Source of the DNA: Solirubrobacterales bacterium
GTDB lineage: Bacteria > Actinomycetota > Thermoleophilia > Solirubrobacterales > 70-9
Assembly: GCA_013694825.1 (NCBI GenBank)
Contig: JACDBR010000133.1
Span: 1-12,781 of the forward strand
DNA: 12,781 bases
Direction of reading: 5' to 3'
The notes below the pieces were generated by a model, which did not search any database, had not been told where the DNA came from, and was given only the letters and a program-made list of their open reading frames with translations. This document shows positions 7,288 to 12,781 of this stretch, piece by piece. The first letter of the stretch is position 1; every line of letters starts with the position of its first letter. Made by a program: the position numbers and the translations under genes.

Positions 7288-7311
7288 GTTTAGTTCAATC
7301 GGCTCGGGTAT
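7288..7311 (+). promoter_or_regulatory. σB/σF-type promoter of the three-gene membrane operon
   Basis: GTTTAG (7288–7293), a 12-nt spacer and GGGTAT (7306–7311) match the Bacillus σB consensus (GTTTaa, 12–15 nt, GGGTAT) almost perfectly and are close to the mycobacterial σF pattern. Transcription would start near 7318, leaving a leader of about 30 nt that contains the AGAGG ribosome site at 7339–7343. This is the only exact GGGTAT in the window and lies in the 118-nt gap before the operon. General-stress control of the operon is inferred from this match. Confidence 0.7.
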
Positions 7312-7349
7312 CCGGCCTCCTCGAGGCAGGCGGTCCGCAGAGGTGCGAG

Positions 7350-7484
7350 ATGGACAACGACTTCGTCAAGAAAATCGTCTGGAGCGGGATGCTCGCCGGC
7401 ACCGGTGCGCTCGCCACGATCGTCGCGAGCCGTGCCTCGGCAGTCCTCTACCGCCGCGTCTTCGGTGAGGATCCGCCCGAATGA
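7350..7484 (+). CDS. Small membrane protein, DUF4235-like
   Basis: A 44-residue protein with one hydrophobic segment (about 9–28), a basic turn and the ending FGEDPPE. The pattern of one or two helices followed by a 'G-x-DPP' end resembles actinobacterial DUF4235 proteins, though this one is about half their usual length, so the family call is tentative. The ATG at 7350 has AGAGG 6 nt upstream. The stop overlaps the next start (ATGA, 7481–7484). It is the first gene after the GTTT/GGGTAT promoter and belongs to a three-gene overlapping operon of small envelope proteins. Membership in that operon is the best argument that it is real. Confidence 0.7.
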   Translation: MDNDFVKKIVWSGMLAGTGALATIVASRASAVLYRRVFGEDPPE

Positions 7485-7942
7485 CCCCTCCCGAGGAGAC
7501 ACCACGCCGCACCCCGGCGCCTAAGGACATGTCGGTCGCGGAGCTCGTCTTCGATGTCTCCGAGCGCACCTCGAGCCTCGTTCGTGAGGAGATCGCGCTC
7601 GCCAAGGCCGAGCTGACCGAGAAGCTCACCAAGCTCGCCAAGGGCACCGTCGTCGGCCTCGCCGCCGGAATCTTCGCGCTGCTGGGCCTGGCGATGGTGA
7701 TGCACGCGATCGCCTGGCTGCTCAACGACCTCTTCTTCGCCGACAGCATCTGGCTCGGCTTCCTGATCGAGGCGATCGTCTGGTTCGTGGTCGCGGGGAT
7801 CGCCGGCCTGATCGCCTTCAGGGCCGTCAAGGCGGGCAGCCCGCCCGTCCCCGAGATGGCGATCGAGGAGGCGAGGCGCACGAAGCAGACGCTGGAGGGC
7901 TCGACGACCCCCGAGCCCGTCGCGAGGCCGGATCGCACATGA
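7481..7942 (+). CDS. Holin-like membrane protein (phage holin family / DUF1469)
   Basis: A 153-residue membrane protein of the actinobacterial 'putative Actinobacterial holin-X' type. A polar N-terminus precedes a long amphipathic helix with DVSERTSSLVREEIALAKAE (residues 25–44), characteristic of the family. Two hydrophobic hairpin segments follow (about 57–81 and 91–113), then a polar tail. Despite the name no phage genes are nearby; chromosomal copies are common in actinobacteria and their role is unknown, perhaps in membrane or envelope stress. It overlaps both neighbours by ATGA (7481–7484 and 7939–7942), so the three proteins are probably made in fixed proportion. Confidence 0.88.
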   Translation: MTPPEETPRRTPAPKDMSVAELVFDVSERTSSLVREEIALAKAELTEKLTKLAKGTVVGLAAGIFALLGLAMVMHAIAWLLNDLFFADSIWLGFLIEAIVWFVVAGIAGLIAFRAVKAGSPPVPEMAIEEARRTKQTLEGSTTPEPVARPDRT

Positions 7943-8214
7943 GCGACGAGCCGCAGGTCTATCGCAGCGGCGCCGGGGAACCGGTCGCCAAGCTAGCCGC
8001 CGGCGATCCCGGCCGCACATCCGCCCAGATCCGGGCCGATATCGAGCGCCAGCGCGAGGACCTGGGCCGCTCGGTGGGTCTCCTGCGCACCCGGGTCACC
8101 GAGTTGACTGACTGGCGGCGTCAGGTGCAAGAGCACCGCCGCGAGCTGACTGTCGCCGCCGGCGTGGTCGGCTTCGTGGTCGGCGTCCGTCTGATCGCCC
8201 GCGCTCGGCGATAA
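7939..8214 (+). CDS. DUF3618 domain protein
   Basis: A 91-residue protein with the DUF3618 signature RTSAQIRADIERQREDLGRSV (about 26–46), a charged coiled-coil-like helix (35–68) and a single C-terminal hydrophobic segment (about 69–87) followed by basic residues. It therefore looks like a tail-anchored protein with a cytoplasmic helix. Function unknown. DUF3618 and DUF1469 genes are commonly adjacent in actinobacteria, as here, which suggests that the products act together at the membrane. The ATG overlaps the upstream stop by 4 nt; the stop at 8214 is followed by a 39-nt gap to the convergent DegV gene. Confidence 0.88.
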   Translation: MSDEPQVYRSGAGEPVAKLAAGDPGRTSAQIRADIERQREDLGRSVGLLRTRVTELTDWRRQVQEHRRELTVAAGVVGFVVGVRLIARARR

Positions 8215-8253
8215 GCAGCGGATCTCCCGGTCAACGGTCGGTTTCTCGGGCGC

Positions 8254-9138
8254 CTAGCCCTCCAGGATCGCCGGGTCGATCCCGCCGACGCCGAGCAGGC
8301 CGGGGCCGACGTGGGAGCCGATCACAGGCCCGACCTCCGAGACGAAGAGCGGGTCGGATCCGAAAATCGATCCGCAGGCTTCGATCAGCCGCTCCGCCGT
8401 CTCTCGGTCCTGGATGTGCTGGACCACCCAGGCCTCGTTTCCCTGTTCCCGAAGCTCGCTCGCGAACTCGACCATGCGCTCGAAGGCTCGGCGGCGAGTC
8501 CGCACCCGCTCGACCGGGGTGATCTCCTCTTCGAGCGTGAGGATCGGCTTGATCTGAAGGGCCGAGCCCAGCCACGCCTGGGCCGATCCGATCCGCCCGC
8601 CGCGGCGCAGGAACTCGAGCGTGTCGATCGCGAACCACATCCGCAACGACTCGCGGGCCCGCGACTGCGTCTCGAGGACGGCCTCCACACCGGCGCCGCG
8701 AGCCGCCGCGCGGGCCGCCGCGACGACGAGGAAGCCCTGTCCGCCGCATGCCGAGCGGCTGTCGCAGACGTGGACGCGCTCGCCGCCACGGCGCTCGGCG
8801 ATCAAGCGCTCGCGAGCAGCCAGGGCGGAGTCGTAGGTGCCGGAGATCCCGGCCGAGATGTGAATCGAGACGATCTCGAGGCCGGCGTCGAGCAGCGGGC
8901 CCCAGGCGTCGATGAAGTCGCCGAGGGATGGCTGCGATGTCGTCGCCACGGCACCGCTCTGGCGCAGTCGCTCGTAGAAGCTCGAGTAGTCCTCAGCGGC
9001 GATGTCGAGCTCGCGCTGCTCGCCGGCGCCGATCGAGACGTAGAGGCTGACGCGCTCGATCTCGAGCTCTGCGACCAGCGCCTGGGGCAGGTAGGCGGTC
9101 GTGTCCGTGACCACCGCAACTCGGCGGGTTCCCTCCAC
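8254..9138 (-). CDS. DegV family fatty-acid-binding protein
   Basis: A 294-residue DegV/FakB-type protein. In Firmicutes these bind a fatty acid and present it to the kinase FakA for phosphorylation. Family landmarks are VVTDTTAYLP (9–18), TTSQPSLGDF (66–75), HISAGISGTYDSA (93–105), DSRSACGGQGFLV (126–138), LEFLRRGGRIG (174–184), QIKPIL (195–200) and GPVIGSHVGPG (270–280). The GTG start at 9138 gives the normal short lead into the first strand. No Shine–Dalgarno precedes it, so a leaderless mRNA is possible. It is divergent from the epimerase gene (82-nt gap). No FakA-like kinase is in the window, so the partner lies elsewhere or this member has another lipid role. Confidence 0.93.
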   Translation of the reverse strand: MEGTRRVAVVTDTTAYLPQALVAELEIERVSLYVSIGAGEQRELDIAAEDYSSFYERLRQSGAVATTSQPSLGDFIDAWGPLLDAGLEIVSIHISAGISGTYDSALAARERLIAERRGGERVHVCDSRSACGGQGFLVVAAARAAARGAGVEAVLETQSRARESLRMWFAIDTLEFLRRGGRIGSAQAWLGSALQIKPILTLEEEITPVERVRTRRRAFERMVEFASELREQGNEAWVVQHIQDRETAERLIEACGSIFGSDPLFVSEVGPVIGSHVGPGLLGVGGIDPAILEG

Positions 9139-9171
9139 CGGGCGGTTCTATCAGTTTCCCGTCGAGCCGCC

Positions 9172-9195
9172 GTATTCGCACTCGGCCTTGGGTAC
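9172..9195 (+). promoter_or_regulatory. Weak σB/σF-like box upstream of the epimerase gene
   Basis: GTATTC (9172–9177), a 12-nt spacer and GGGTAC (9190–9195) have the spacing of the site at 7288, but the first box deviates from GTTT. The end of the box is 25 nt before ATG 9221. A competing housekeeping-type −10 element, TAGAGT (9206–9211), lies 9 nt before the same ATG and would give a leaderless transcript. Either or both could be used. Confidence 0.3.
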
Positions 9196-9220
9196 ACCGC
9201 CCCTCTAGAGTCTCGGCGCT

Positions 9221-10279
9221 ATGGCGAAGACCCTGCTCACGGGGGCCTCCGGTTTCATCGGCTCGCATGTCGCACGCGCGCTCGCAGGCAGGGGCGACGA
9301 GCTGCGTGTGATGGCCCGGCGGACCGCGGACCTCGGTCACCTCGATGACCTCGACCTCGAGCGGGTCGGCGGTGACATCACCGATCGCCGGGCGGTTCGG
9401 CGCGCGGTCGCCGGCGTCGAGCGGGTCTTCCACATGGCCGGCCAAACCTCGATGCGGGCCCGCGACAGCGAGCGTGTCTTCGACGTCAACGTGCGCGGAT
9501 CCCAGATCGTCTTCGAGGAGTCGCTGCGCGAGGAAGTCGAGCGCGTGGTGCACACCTCGTCGGTGGTCGCCGTTGGGCCGGCGCGACCGCACGGGGCGGC
9601 CGAGGAGTCGCAGCTCTTCCGTGGCGGCAGCCTCGGGATCACCTACGTCAACTCGAAGCGCGAGGCCGAGGCTCAGGGCCTGCGCCTGGCCGCCAAGGGG
9701 CTCCCGATCGTGTTCGTCAACCCAGCCTTCGTGATCGGCCCCGACGACCCCAACGGCACCTCCATGTCACTGATCAGGCGCTTCCTCCTGCGCCAGATCC
9801 CGGTCTACGTCGACGGCGCCCTGAACATTGTCGACGTTCGCGACGTCGCCACCGGCCACCTGCTGGCCGACGAGCACGGAGAGGTGGGCGAGCGCTACAT
9901 CCTGGGCGGTCGAAACTTCACCCTCGACCGGCTCTTCGCCGACCTCGCGCGGATCTCAGGCGTGGCTCCGCCACCGTTGCGGCTCCCGGCCGGCATGGCG
10001 CTGCTGGCAGTCGAGGCCGCGGACCGAGCCGGCATCGGCATGCCCACCTCGCCCGACGAGGCGCGCTCCGCAAGCCAGTGGTGGACCTACCGCAACGCCA
10101 AGGCCCGCCGCGAGCTGGGCTTCAGGCCGCGCCCGCACGAGCAGACGCTCGAGGACGCCGTCGCCTGGCAGCAGGCCAACCTGCGTGGGCGCACACCGCG
10201 CCGCAGCGTTCCCGAGGAGCTCGCTCTCAAGGCCGTCAGCCGGCTGATCCGGACCGGCGAGGCGCTCCTCTCCAGATGA
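9221..10279 (+). CDS. NAD(P)-dependent epimerase/dehydratase (extended SDR, HpnA-like)
   Basis: A 352-residue extended short-chain dehydrogenase. The dinucleotide-binding motif TGASGFIG (7–14) is at the N-terminus, HTSSVVAVG (111–119) supplies the catalytic Ser region, and YVNSK gives Tyr142 and Lys146 of the active site. The VNPAFVIGPDDPNGT and YVDGALNIVDVRDVATGHLLA segments, followed by GERYILGGRNFTL, closely follow the pattern of hopanoid-associated sugar epimerases (HpnA) and dihydroflavonol-reductase-like proteins. No other hopanoid gene is in the window, so the specific pathway is not established. The C-terminal region (about 305–352) is basic and helical. The stop overlaps the next start (ATGA), indicating coupling to the small thioredoxin-fold protein. 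Confidence 0.9.
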   Translation: MAKTLLTGASGFIGSHVARALAGRGDELRVMARRTADLGHLDDLDLERVGGDITDRRAVRRAVAGVERVFHMAGQTSMRARDSERVFDVNVRGSQIVFEESLREEVERVVHTSSVVAVGPARPHGAAEESQLFRGGSLGITYVNSKREAEAQGLRLAAKGLPIVFVNPAFVIGPDDPNGTSMSLIRRFLLRQIPVYVDGALNIVDVRDVATGHLLADEHGEVGERYILGGRNFTLDRLFADLARISGVAPPPLRLPAGMALLAVEAADRAGIGMPTSPDEARSASQWWTYRNAKARRELGFRPRPHEQTLEDAVAWQQANLRGRTPRRSVPEELALKAVSRLIRTGEALLSR

Positions 10280-10536
10280 GCGCTCCCGTAGTCCTGTTTC
10301 GCTGCCAGATGCCGACCAACTGGCTCTGTCCGTGCGGCACGGTCGAGCGCCGTCTGCGGCGCGAGAAGGTCGAGCACCGAACCGAGCGGGTCTCCCAGCG
10401 CCGAGGCTGGCGGCCCGAGATCGATGAGCTGACATCCCAGACGCGGGTTCCCGTCCTCGTCGACGGCGACGAGGTGATCAGCGACTCGAAGCGGATCCTC
10501 GAGTACCTGGCCTTTCGTCGCGAAGCGGGGAGCTGA
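10276..10536 (+). CDS. Glutaredoxin / GST N-terminal domain-like protein
   Basis: An 86-residue single thioredoxin-fold domain: the first strand PVVLFRC, a cysteine-bearing turn NWLCPCGTVERRL, then the cis-Pro strand TRVPVLVDGDEVISDSKRILEYL (56–78), which is typical of GST-N/glutaredoxin domains including the acidic-Ser glutathione-binding turn (Asp70-Ser71). The active-site region reads L-C-P-C (17–20) where glutaredoxins have C-P-Y-C, so the usual first cysteine is replaced and a C-x-C pair is created; Cys10 is a third cysteine. Redox activity is therefore uncertain. ATG 10276 overlaps the epimerase stop by 4 nt. The frame is open upstream, but that part lies over the epimerase gene and is not real. 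Confidence 0.8.
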   Translation: MSAPVVLFRCQMPTNWLCPCGTVERRLRREKVEHRTERVSQRRGWRPEIDELTSQTRVPVLVDGDEVISDSKRILEYLAFRREAGS

Positions 10537-10566
10537 GCCTGCGGGCGCCGCGACGACCCGGCGGCG

Positions 10567-10595
10567 GGCGGCCCCCAGGCCCGGCAAGGGCCGCC
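10567..10595 (+). terminator. GC-rich hairpin, possible terminator of the epimerase operon
   Basis: GGCGGCCC (10567–10574) pairs perfectly with GGGCCGCC (10588–10595) over a 13-nt loop, 30 nt after the stop of the preceding gene and just upstream of the next promoter. No T tract follows, so it would be a non-canonical terminator; an intergenic inverted repeat with another role is equally possible. Confidence 0.4.
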
Positions 10596-10597
10596 GG

Positions 10598-10626
10598 TGG
10601 ATTCCGCGCGGCCTGGGCTATACAAT
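10598..10626 (+). promoter_or_regulatory. Housekeeping-type promoter giving a leaderless erpA mRNA
   Basis: TACAAT (10621–10626, in the context TATACAAT) is a very good σA −10 element. TGGATT (10598–10603) lies 17 nt upstream as a weak −35. The hexamer ends 8 nt before ATG 10635, so transcription should begin at or within two bases of the start codon. The GAAGG just before the ATG is too close to serve as a normal ribosome site. Confidence 0.55.
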
Positions 10627-10634
10627 CTGAAGGC

Positions 10635-11006
10635 ATGGACACACCGACCGCAGCGGTCACGCTCTCCGGCGTCGCCGCGGAGAAGATCAAGCAGCTCACG
10701 ACCGACGCCGAGGGTGCCGAGCAGGCACTGCGCATCGCGGTGCGAGGCGGAGGCTGCTCGGGATTCCAGTACTCGCTGGCGCTGGATCGCGCCAAGTCCG
10801 ACGATCACGTATTCCACGACAGCGGCGTCTCGGTCGTCGTCGACAAGACTTCGATGCAATTCGTGTTCGGCTCGCAGGTCGACTATGTCGACGGCCTTCA
10901 GGGCGCTGGGTTCACCGTCAACAACCCGAACGTCGTCGCGGCCTGTGGCTGTGGCTCCTCCTTCCAAGTTCGCGAGGACGCCACCGAGGCCGCAGTCTCG
11001 GCCTAG
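10635..11006 (+). CDS. erpA: Iron-sulfur cluster carrier/insertion protein (ErpA/IscA A-type)
   Basis: A 123-residue A-type Fe-S carrier that delivers clusters to apoproteins in the cytosol. The three cluster-ligand cysteines are Cys41 (GGGCSGFQYSL), Cys104 and Cys106 (ACGCGSSF). NPNVVAACGCGSSF at the C-terminus is the ErpA/IscA signature. The length is normal, with a short Ala-rich tail. It is a single gene: no iscS, iscU or suf genes adjoin it. The start is fixed by the family N-terminus and by the −10 element 8 nt upstream, which points to a leaderless mRNA. The symbol follows the family; IscA or SufA are possible alternative names. Confidence 0.93.
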   Translation: MDTPTAAVTLSGVAAEKIKQLTTDAEGAEQALRIAVRGGGCSGFQYSLALDRAKSDDHVFHDSGVSVVVDKTSMQFVFGSQVDYVDGLQGAGFTVNNPNVVAACGCGSSFQVREDATEAAVSA

Positions 11007-11154
11007 CCCGGGCGCTCCTCCAAGGGCGACTCGGCCGGCCGAACGCCGGCGTCCTAGCCTCTGACCACGCGTCGCGGCCGGCACGGCCGGGCCGAGAGCC
11101 CCGTCGAGCTCCGCGCATCTCCTACCTCGCCGCAACGCCTGAGCGGCCACCGAC
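11007..11154 (+). other. Intergenic leader of the ABC-F gene with hairpin
   Basis: This 148-nt gap separates erpA from the ABC-F gene. TAGCCT (11055–11060) could be a −10 element, giving a leader of about 88 nt. Within that leader, CGGCCG (11075–11080) and CGGCCG (11084–11089) form an inverted repeat with a 3-nt loop. ABC-F genes of the antibiotic-resistance type are often controlled by leader attenuation, but I see no upstream ORF or terminator/antiterminator pair, so ordinary structure from high GC is as likely. Confidence 0.3.
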
Positions 11155-12781
11155 ATGCAGATCGTTTCCGCCTCCAACCTGAGCAAGTACCTCGGTGGCC
11201 GCCGCGTCCTCGACGACGTCTCCTTCCGGCTGCGGCGCGGCGAACGGATGGTCGTCTCCGGCCGCAACGGCGCCGGCAAGACCACGCTGCTGCGAGTGCT
11301 CGCGGGCGAGGCGACGGCCGACGGTGGAGAGCTGCACCTGGCAAAGCGTGCCCGCGTCGCGTTGCACGATCAGCGCCCTCCCCGCGATCAGGGTCTCAGC
11401 CTGCGCTCCTACGTGCTCGACGGGCTGCGCTGGATGCTCGAGATCGAGGCCGAGCTGGCGGCGATCGAGGCTCGGATGGCCGACGGTGCCAGCGACCCTG
11501 CGACCCTCGAGGCCTACTCCGACGCCCAGACTCGCCTCGAGTCGATGGGCGGCTACCGCTGGCGCGAGGCGGCCGAGTCGACGCTGCAAGGGCTCGGCTT
11601 CGGAACCGCCGAGCTCGATCGCGACCTGGCGAGCTTCTCGGGCGGCGAGCTGACCCGCGCCTCGCTTGCCCGAGCGCTCGCCTCGAAGCCCGACCTGCTG
11701 CTACTCGACGAGCCGACGAACCATCTCGACCTGACCGCCCTCGAGTGGCTCGAGGAGTACCTGCCGGAGCTGGGAGCGGCTGTCGCCCTGGTTTCGCACG
11801 ATCGCTGGTTTCTGGAGTCGGTCGGCACCTCGGTGCTCGAGCTCGAGCACGGGCGGGCCCGCCTCTATACGGGAACCTGGCACGCCTGGAGGGCCGAGAA
11901 GGCCCGCCGCGAGCTGGCCGCCGGACGCGCGAGCCAGAAGGTCGAGGCCGAGATCGCCCGGATGGAGCGCTTCGTCGAGCGCTTTAGAGCCAAGGCGACC
12001 AAGGCCCGGCAGGCCCAGGAGCGCGTCAAGCGGATCGACAAGCTGCGTGCCGATCAGTCCGCGGGCTCGGGCGACGAGCGCTCGCTCTCCTTCTCCTTCG
12101 GCGAAACGGGACGCACCGGCCGAGTGGCGATCGAGCTCGAGGGGGCTCGGATCCAGGCCGGCAACCGCACACTGGTCTCCTCCGGCGAGATGTGGGTCGA
12201 GTCGGGCGAGCGCGTTGCGCTCGTCGGCCCCAATGGCAGCGGCAAGACGAGCCTGATCGAGACGCTGGCCGGCGAGCGCCGTCCCGCGGCGGGAAAGCTT
12301 CGGATCGGCCACAACGTCGAGCTGGGCTACCTCTCCCAGCACTCGGATCTGGCGCTGCTGGGCGCCGACGGGCGCACGCTGCTCGAGCACGCCCGGCGCC
12401 GGACGGGGCTCTCCGAGGCCAAGACTCGGGCCCTGCTCGGCCGCTTCCTGTTCTCCGGTGACGACGTCGACAAGCGCCTGACCGATCTCTCGGGGGGCGA
12501 GGCGCGGCGGCTCTCGCTCGCCGTGCTCGTCGCCTCCCAGGCCAACTTCCTGATCCTCGACGAGCCGACCAACCATCTCGACCTCGAAAGCCGGGAGGCG
12601 CTCGAGGACGCGCTGCTCGCCTTCAAGGGAACGGTGCTGCTCGTCTCCCACGACCGCGCGCTGCTCGAGGCGATCGGACAGCGCGCGGTCGCAATCGAGG
12701 GTGGGGAGCTGCGCAACTACCCCGGCGGCTGGTCGCAGTACGCCGAGGCCCGGGCCGCCGAAGCCGGCCGCGCTCGAGGCG
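11155..12781 (+). CDS. ABC-F family ATPase (ribosome-associated), C-terminus beyond the window
   Basis: A soluble protein with two ABC ATPase domains and no membrane segments; 542 residues are visible and no stop occurs before the right edge. Domain 1 has Walker A GRNGAGKT (36–43), signature SGGEL (162–166) and DEPTNHLD (185–192). Domain 2 has GPNGSGKT (358–365), signature SGGEA (446–450) and DEPTNHLD (469–476). The two are joined by a charged linker (about 242–300, containing ERFVERFRAKATKARQAQ), the P-site tRNA interaction motif region. ABC-F proteins bind the ribosomal E site and act on stalled or antibiotic-blocked ribosomes. This one is closest in general layout to the Uup/EttA-like housekeeping or resistance subfamilies, which I cannot separate here. 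ATG 11155 lacks a clear Shine–Dalgarno. Confidence 0.93.
   Translation, partial: MQIVSASNLSKYLGGRRVLDDVSFRLRRGERMVVSGRNGAGKTTLLRVLAGEATADGGELHLAKRARVALHDQRPPRDQGLSLRSYVLDGLRWMLEIEAELAAIEARMADGASDPATLEAYSDAQTRLESMGGYRWREAAESTLQGLGFGTAELDRDLASFSGGELTRASLARALASKPDLLLLDEPTNHLDLTALEWLEEYLPELGAAVALVSHDRWFLESVGTSVLELEHGRARLYTGTWHAWRAEKARRELAAGRASQKVEAEIARMERFVERFRAKATKARQAQERVKRIDKLRADQSAGSGDERSLSFSFGETGRTGRVAIELEGARIQAGNRTLVSSGEMWVESGERVALVGPNGSGKTSLIETLAGERRPAAGKLRIGHNVELGYLSQHSDLALLGADGRTLLEHARRRTGLSEAKTRALLGRFLFSGDDVDKRLTDLSGGEARRLSLAVLVASQANFLILDEPTNHLDLESREALEDALLAFKGTVLLVSHDRALLEAIGQRAVAIEGGELRNYPGGWSQYAEARAAEAGRARG

Noticed and set aside
7481..7942. Holin-like gene as evidence of a prophage.
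   Set aside because: No phage structural, integrase or lysis genes nearby; this family is common as a chromosomal gene in actinobacteria.
9221..10279. Hopanoid biosynthesis cluster inferred from the HpnA-like epimerase.
   Set aside because: No squalene/hopene cyclase or other hpn gene in the window; HpnA-like SDRs occur in other contexts.
11155..12781. Specific antibiotic-resistance ABC-F assignment.
   Set aside because: The interdomain linker and missing C-terminus do not allow subfamily assignment, and no clear leader attenuator is seen.

Overview
The window is a GC-rich, densely packed bacterial chromosome segment with short gaps, several 1–4 nt gene overlaps and frequent GTG/TTG starts. 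The gene set suggests an actinobacterium, most likely of the Thermoleophilia/Solirubrobacterales type: actinobacterial DUF3817 and DUF1360 proteins, a holin-like DUF1469 plus DUF3618 pair, an HpnA-like epimerase and DegV. The lineage is an inference, because no rRNA or marker gene is present. There is no sign of an insertion sequence, prophage, CRISPR array or tRNA. The segment looks like core chromosome, with seventeen genes supported (the last cut by the window edge).

Layout. 101–2001 (+): a DUF3817 membrane protein, a small hypothetical protein and an AI-2E family transporter translationally coupled to it. 2065–2922 (−): a Usp-like domain fused to a membrane anchor. 3018–4073 (+): a complete RpoD-like sigma-70 paralogue. 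4078–4913 (−): a STAS anti-anti-sigma protein overlapped by a DUF1360 protein. 5128–5664 (+): an RsbW/SpoIIAB-type anti-sigma kinase, divergent from the STAS gene. 5772–7231 (+): a nitrilase-superfamily amidase overlapped by a TetR regulator. 7350–8214 (+): three overlapping small membrane protein genes (DUF4235-like, DUF1469 holin-like, DUF3618). 8254–9138 (−): DegV. 9221–10536 (+): an HpnA-like SDR epimerase overlapped by a glutaredoxin/GST-N-like protein. 10635–11006 (+): ErpA/IscA-type Fe-S carrier. 11155–12781 (+): an ABC-F ATPase running off the right edge.

The most interesting signal is regulatory. The pentamer GGGTA occurs four times on the + strand. All four copies lie in intergenic gaps just upstream of a start codon, although gaps make up only about 9% of the window. 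Each is preceded at σB/σF-like spacing by a GTTT-like box. The best site, GTTTAG-N12-GGGTAT, precedes the three-gene membrane operon. Sites before the sigma gene and before the anti-sigma kinase gene share one geometry: GTTY, 16 nt, GGGTA, then 9 nt from the end of the hexamer to the start codon. Together with the STAS/kinase pair this suggests a local general-stress circuit: a partner-switching module, a sigma paralogue and a cell-envelope output operon, all wired through σB/σF-type promoters. Which sigma factor reads these boxes cannot be decided from the window.
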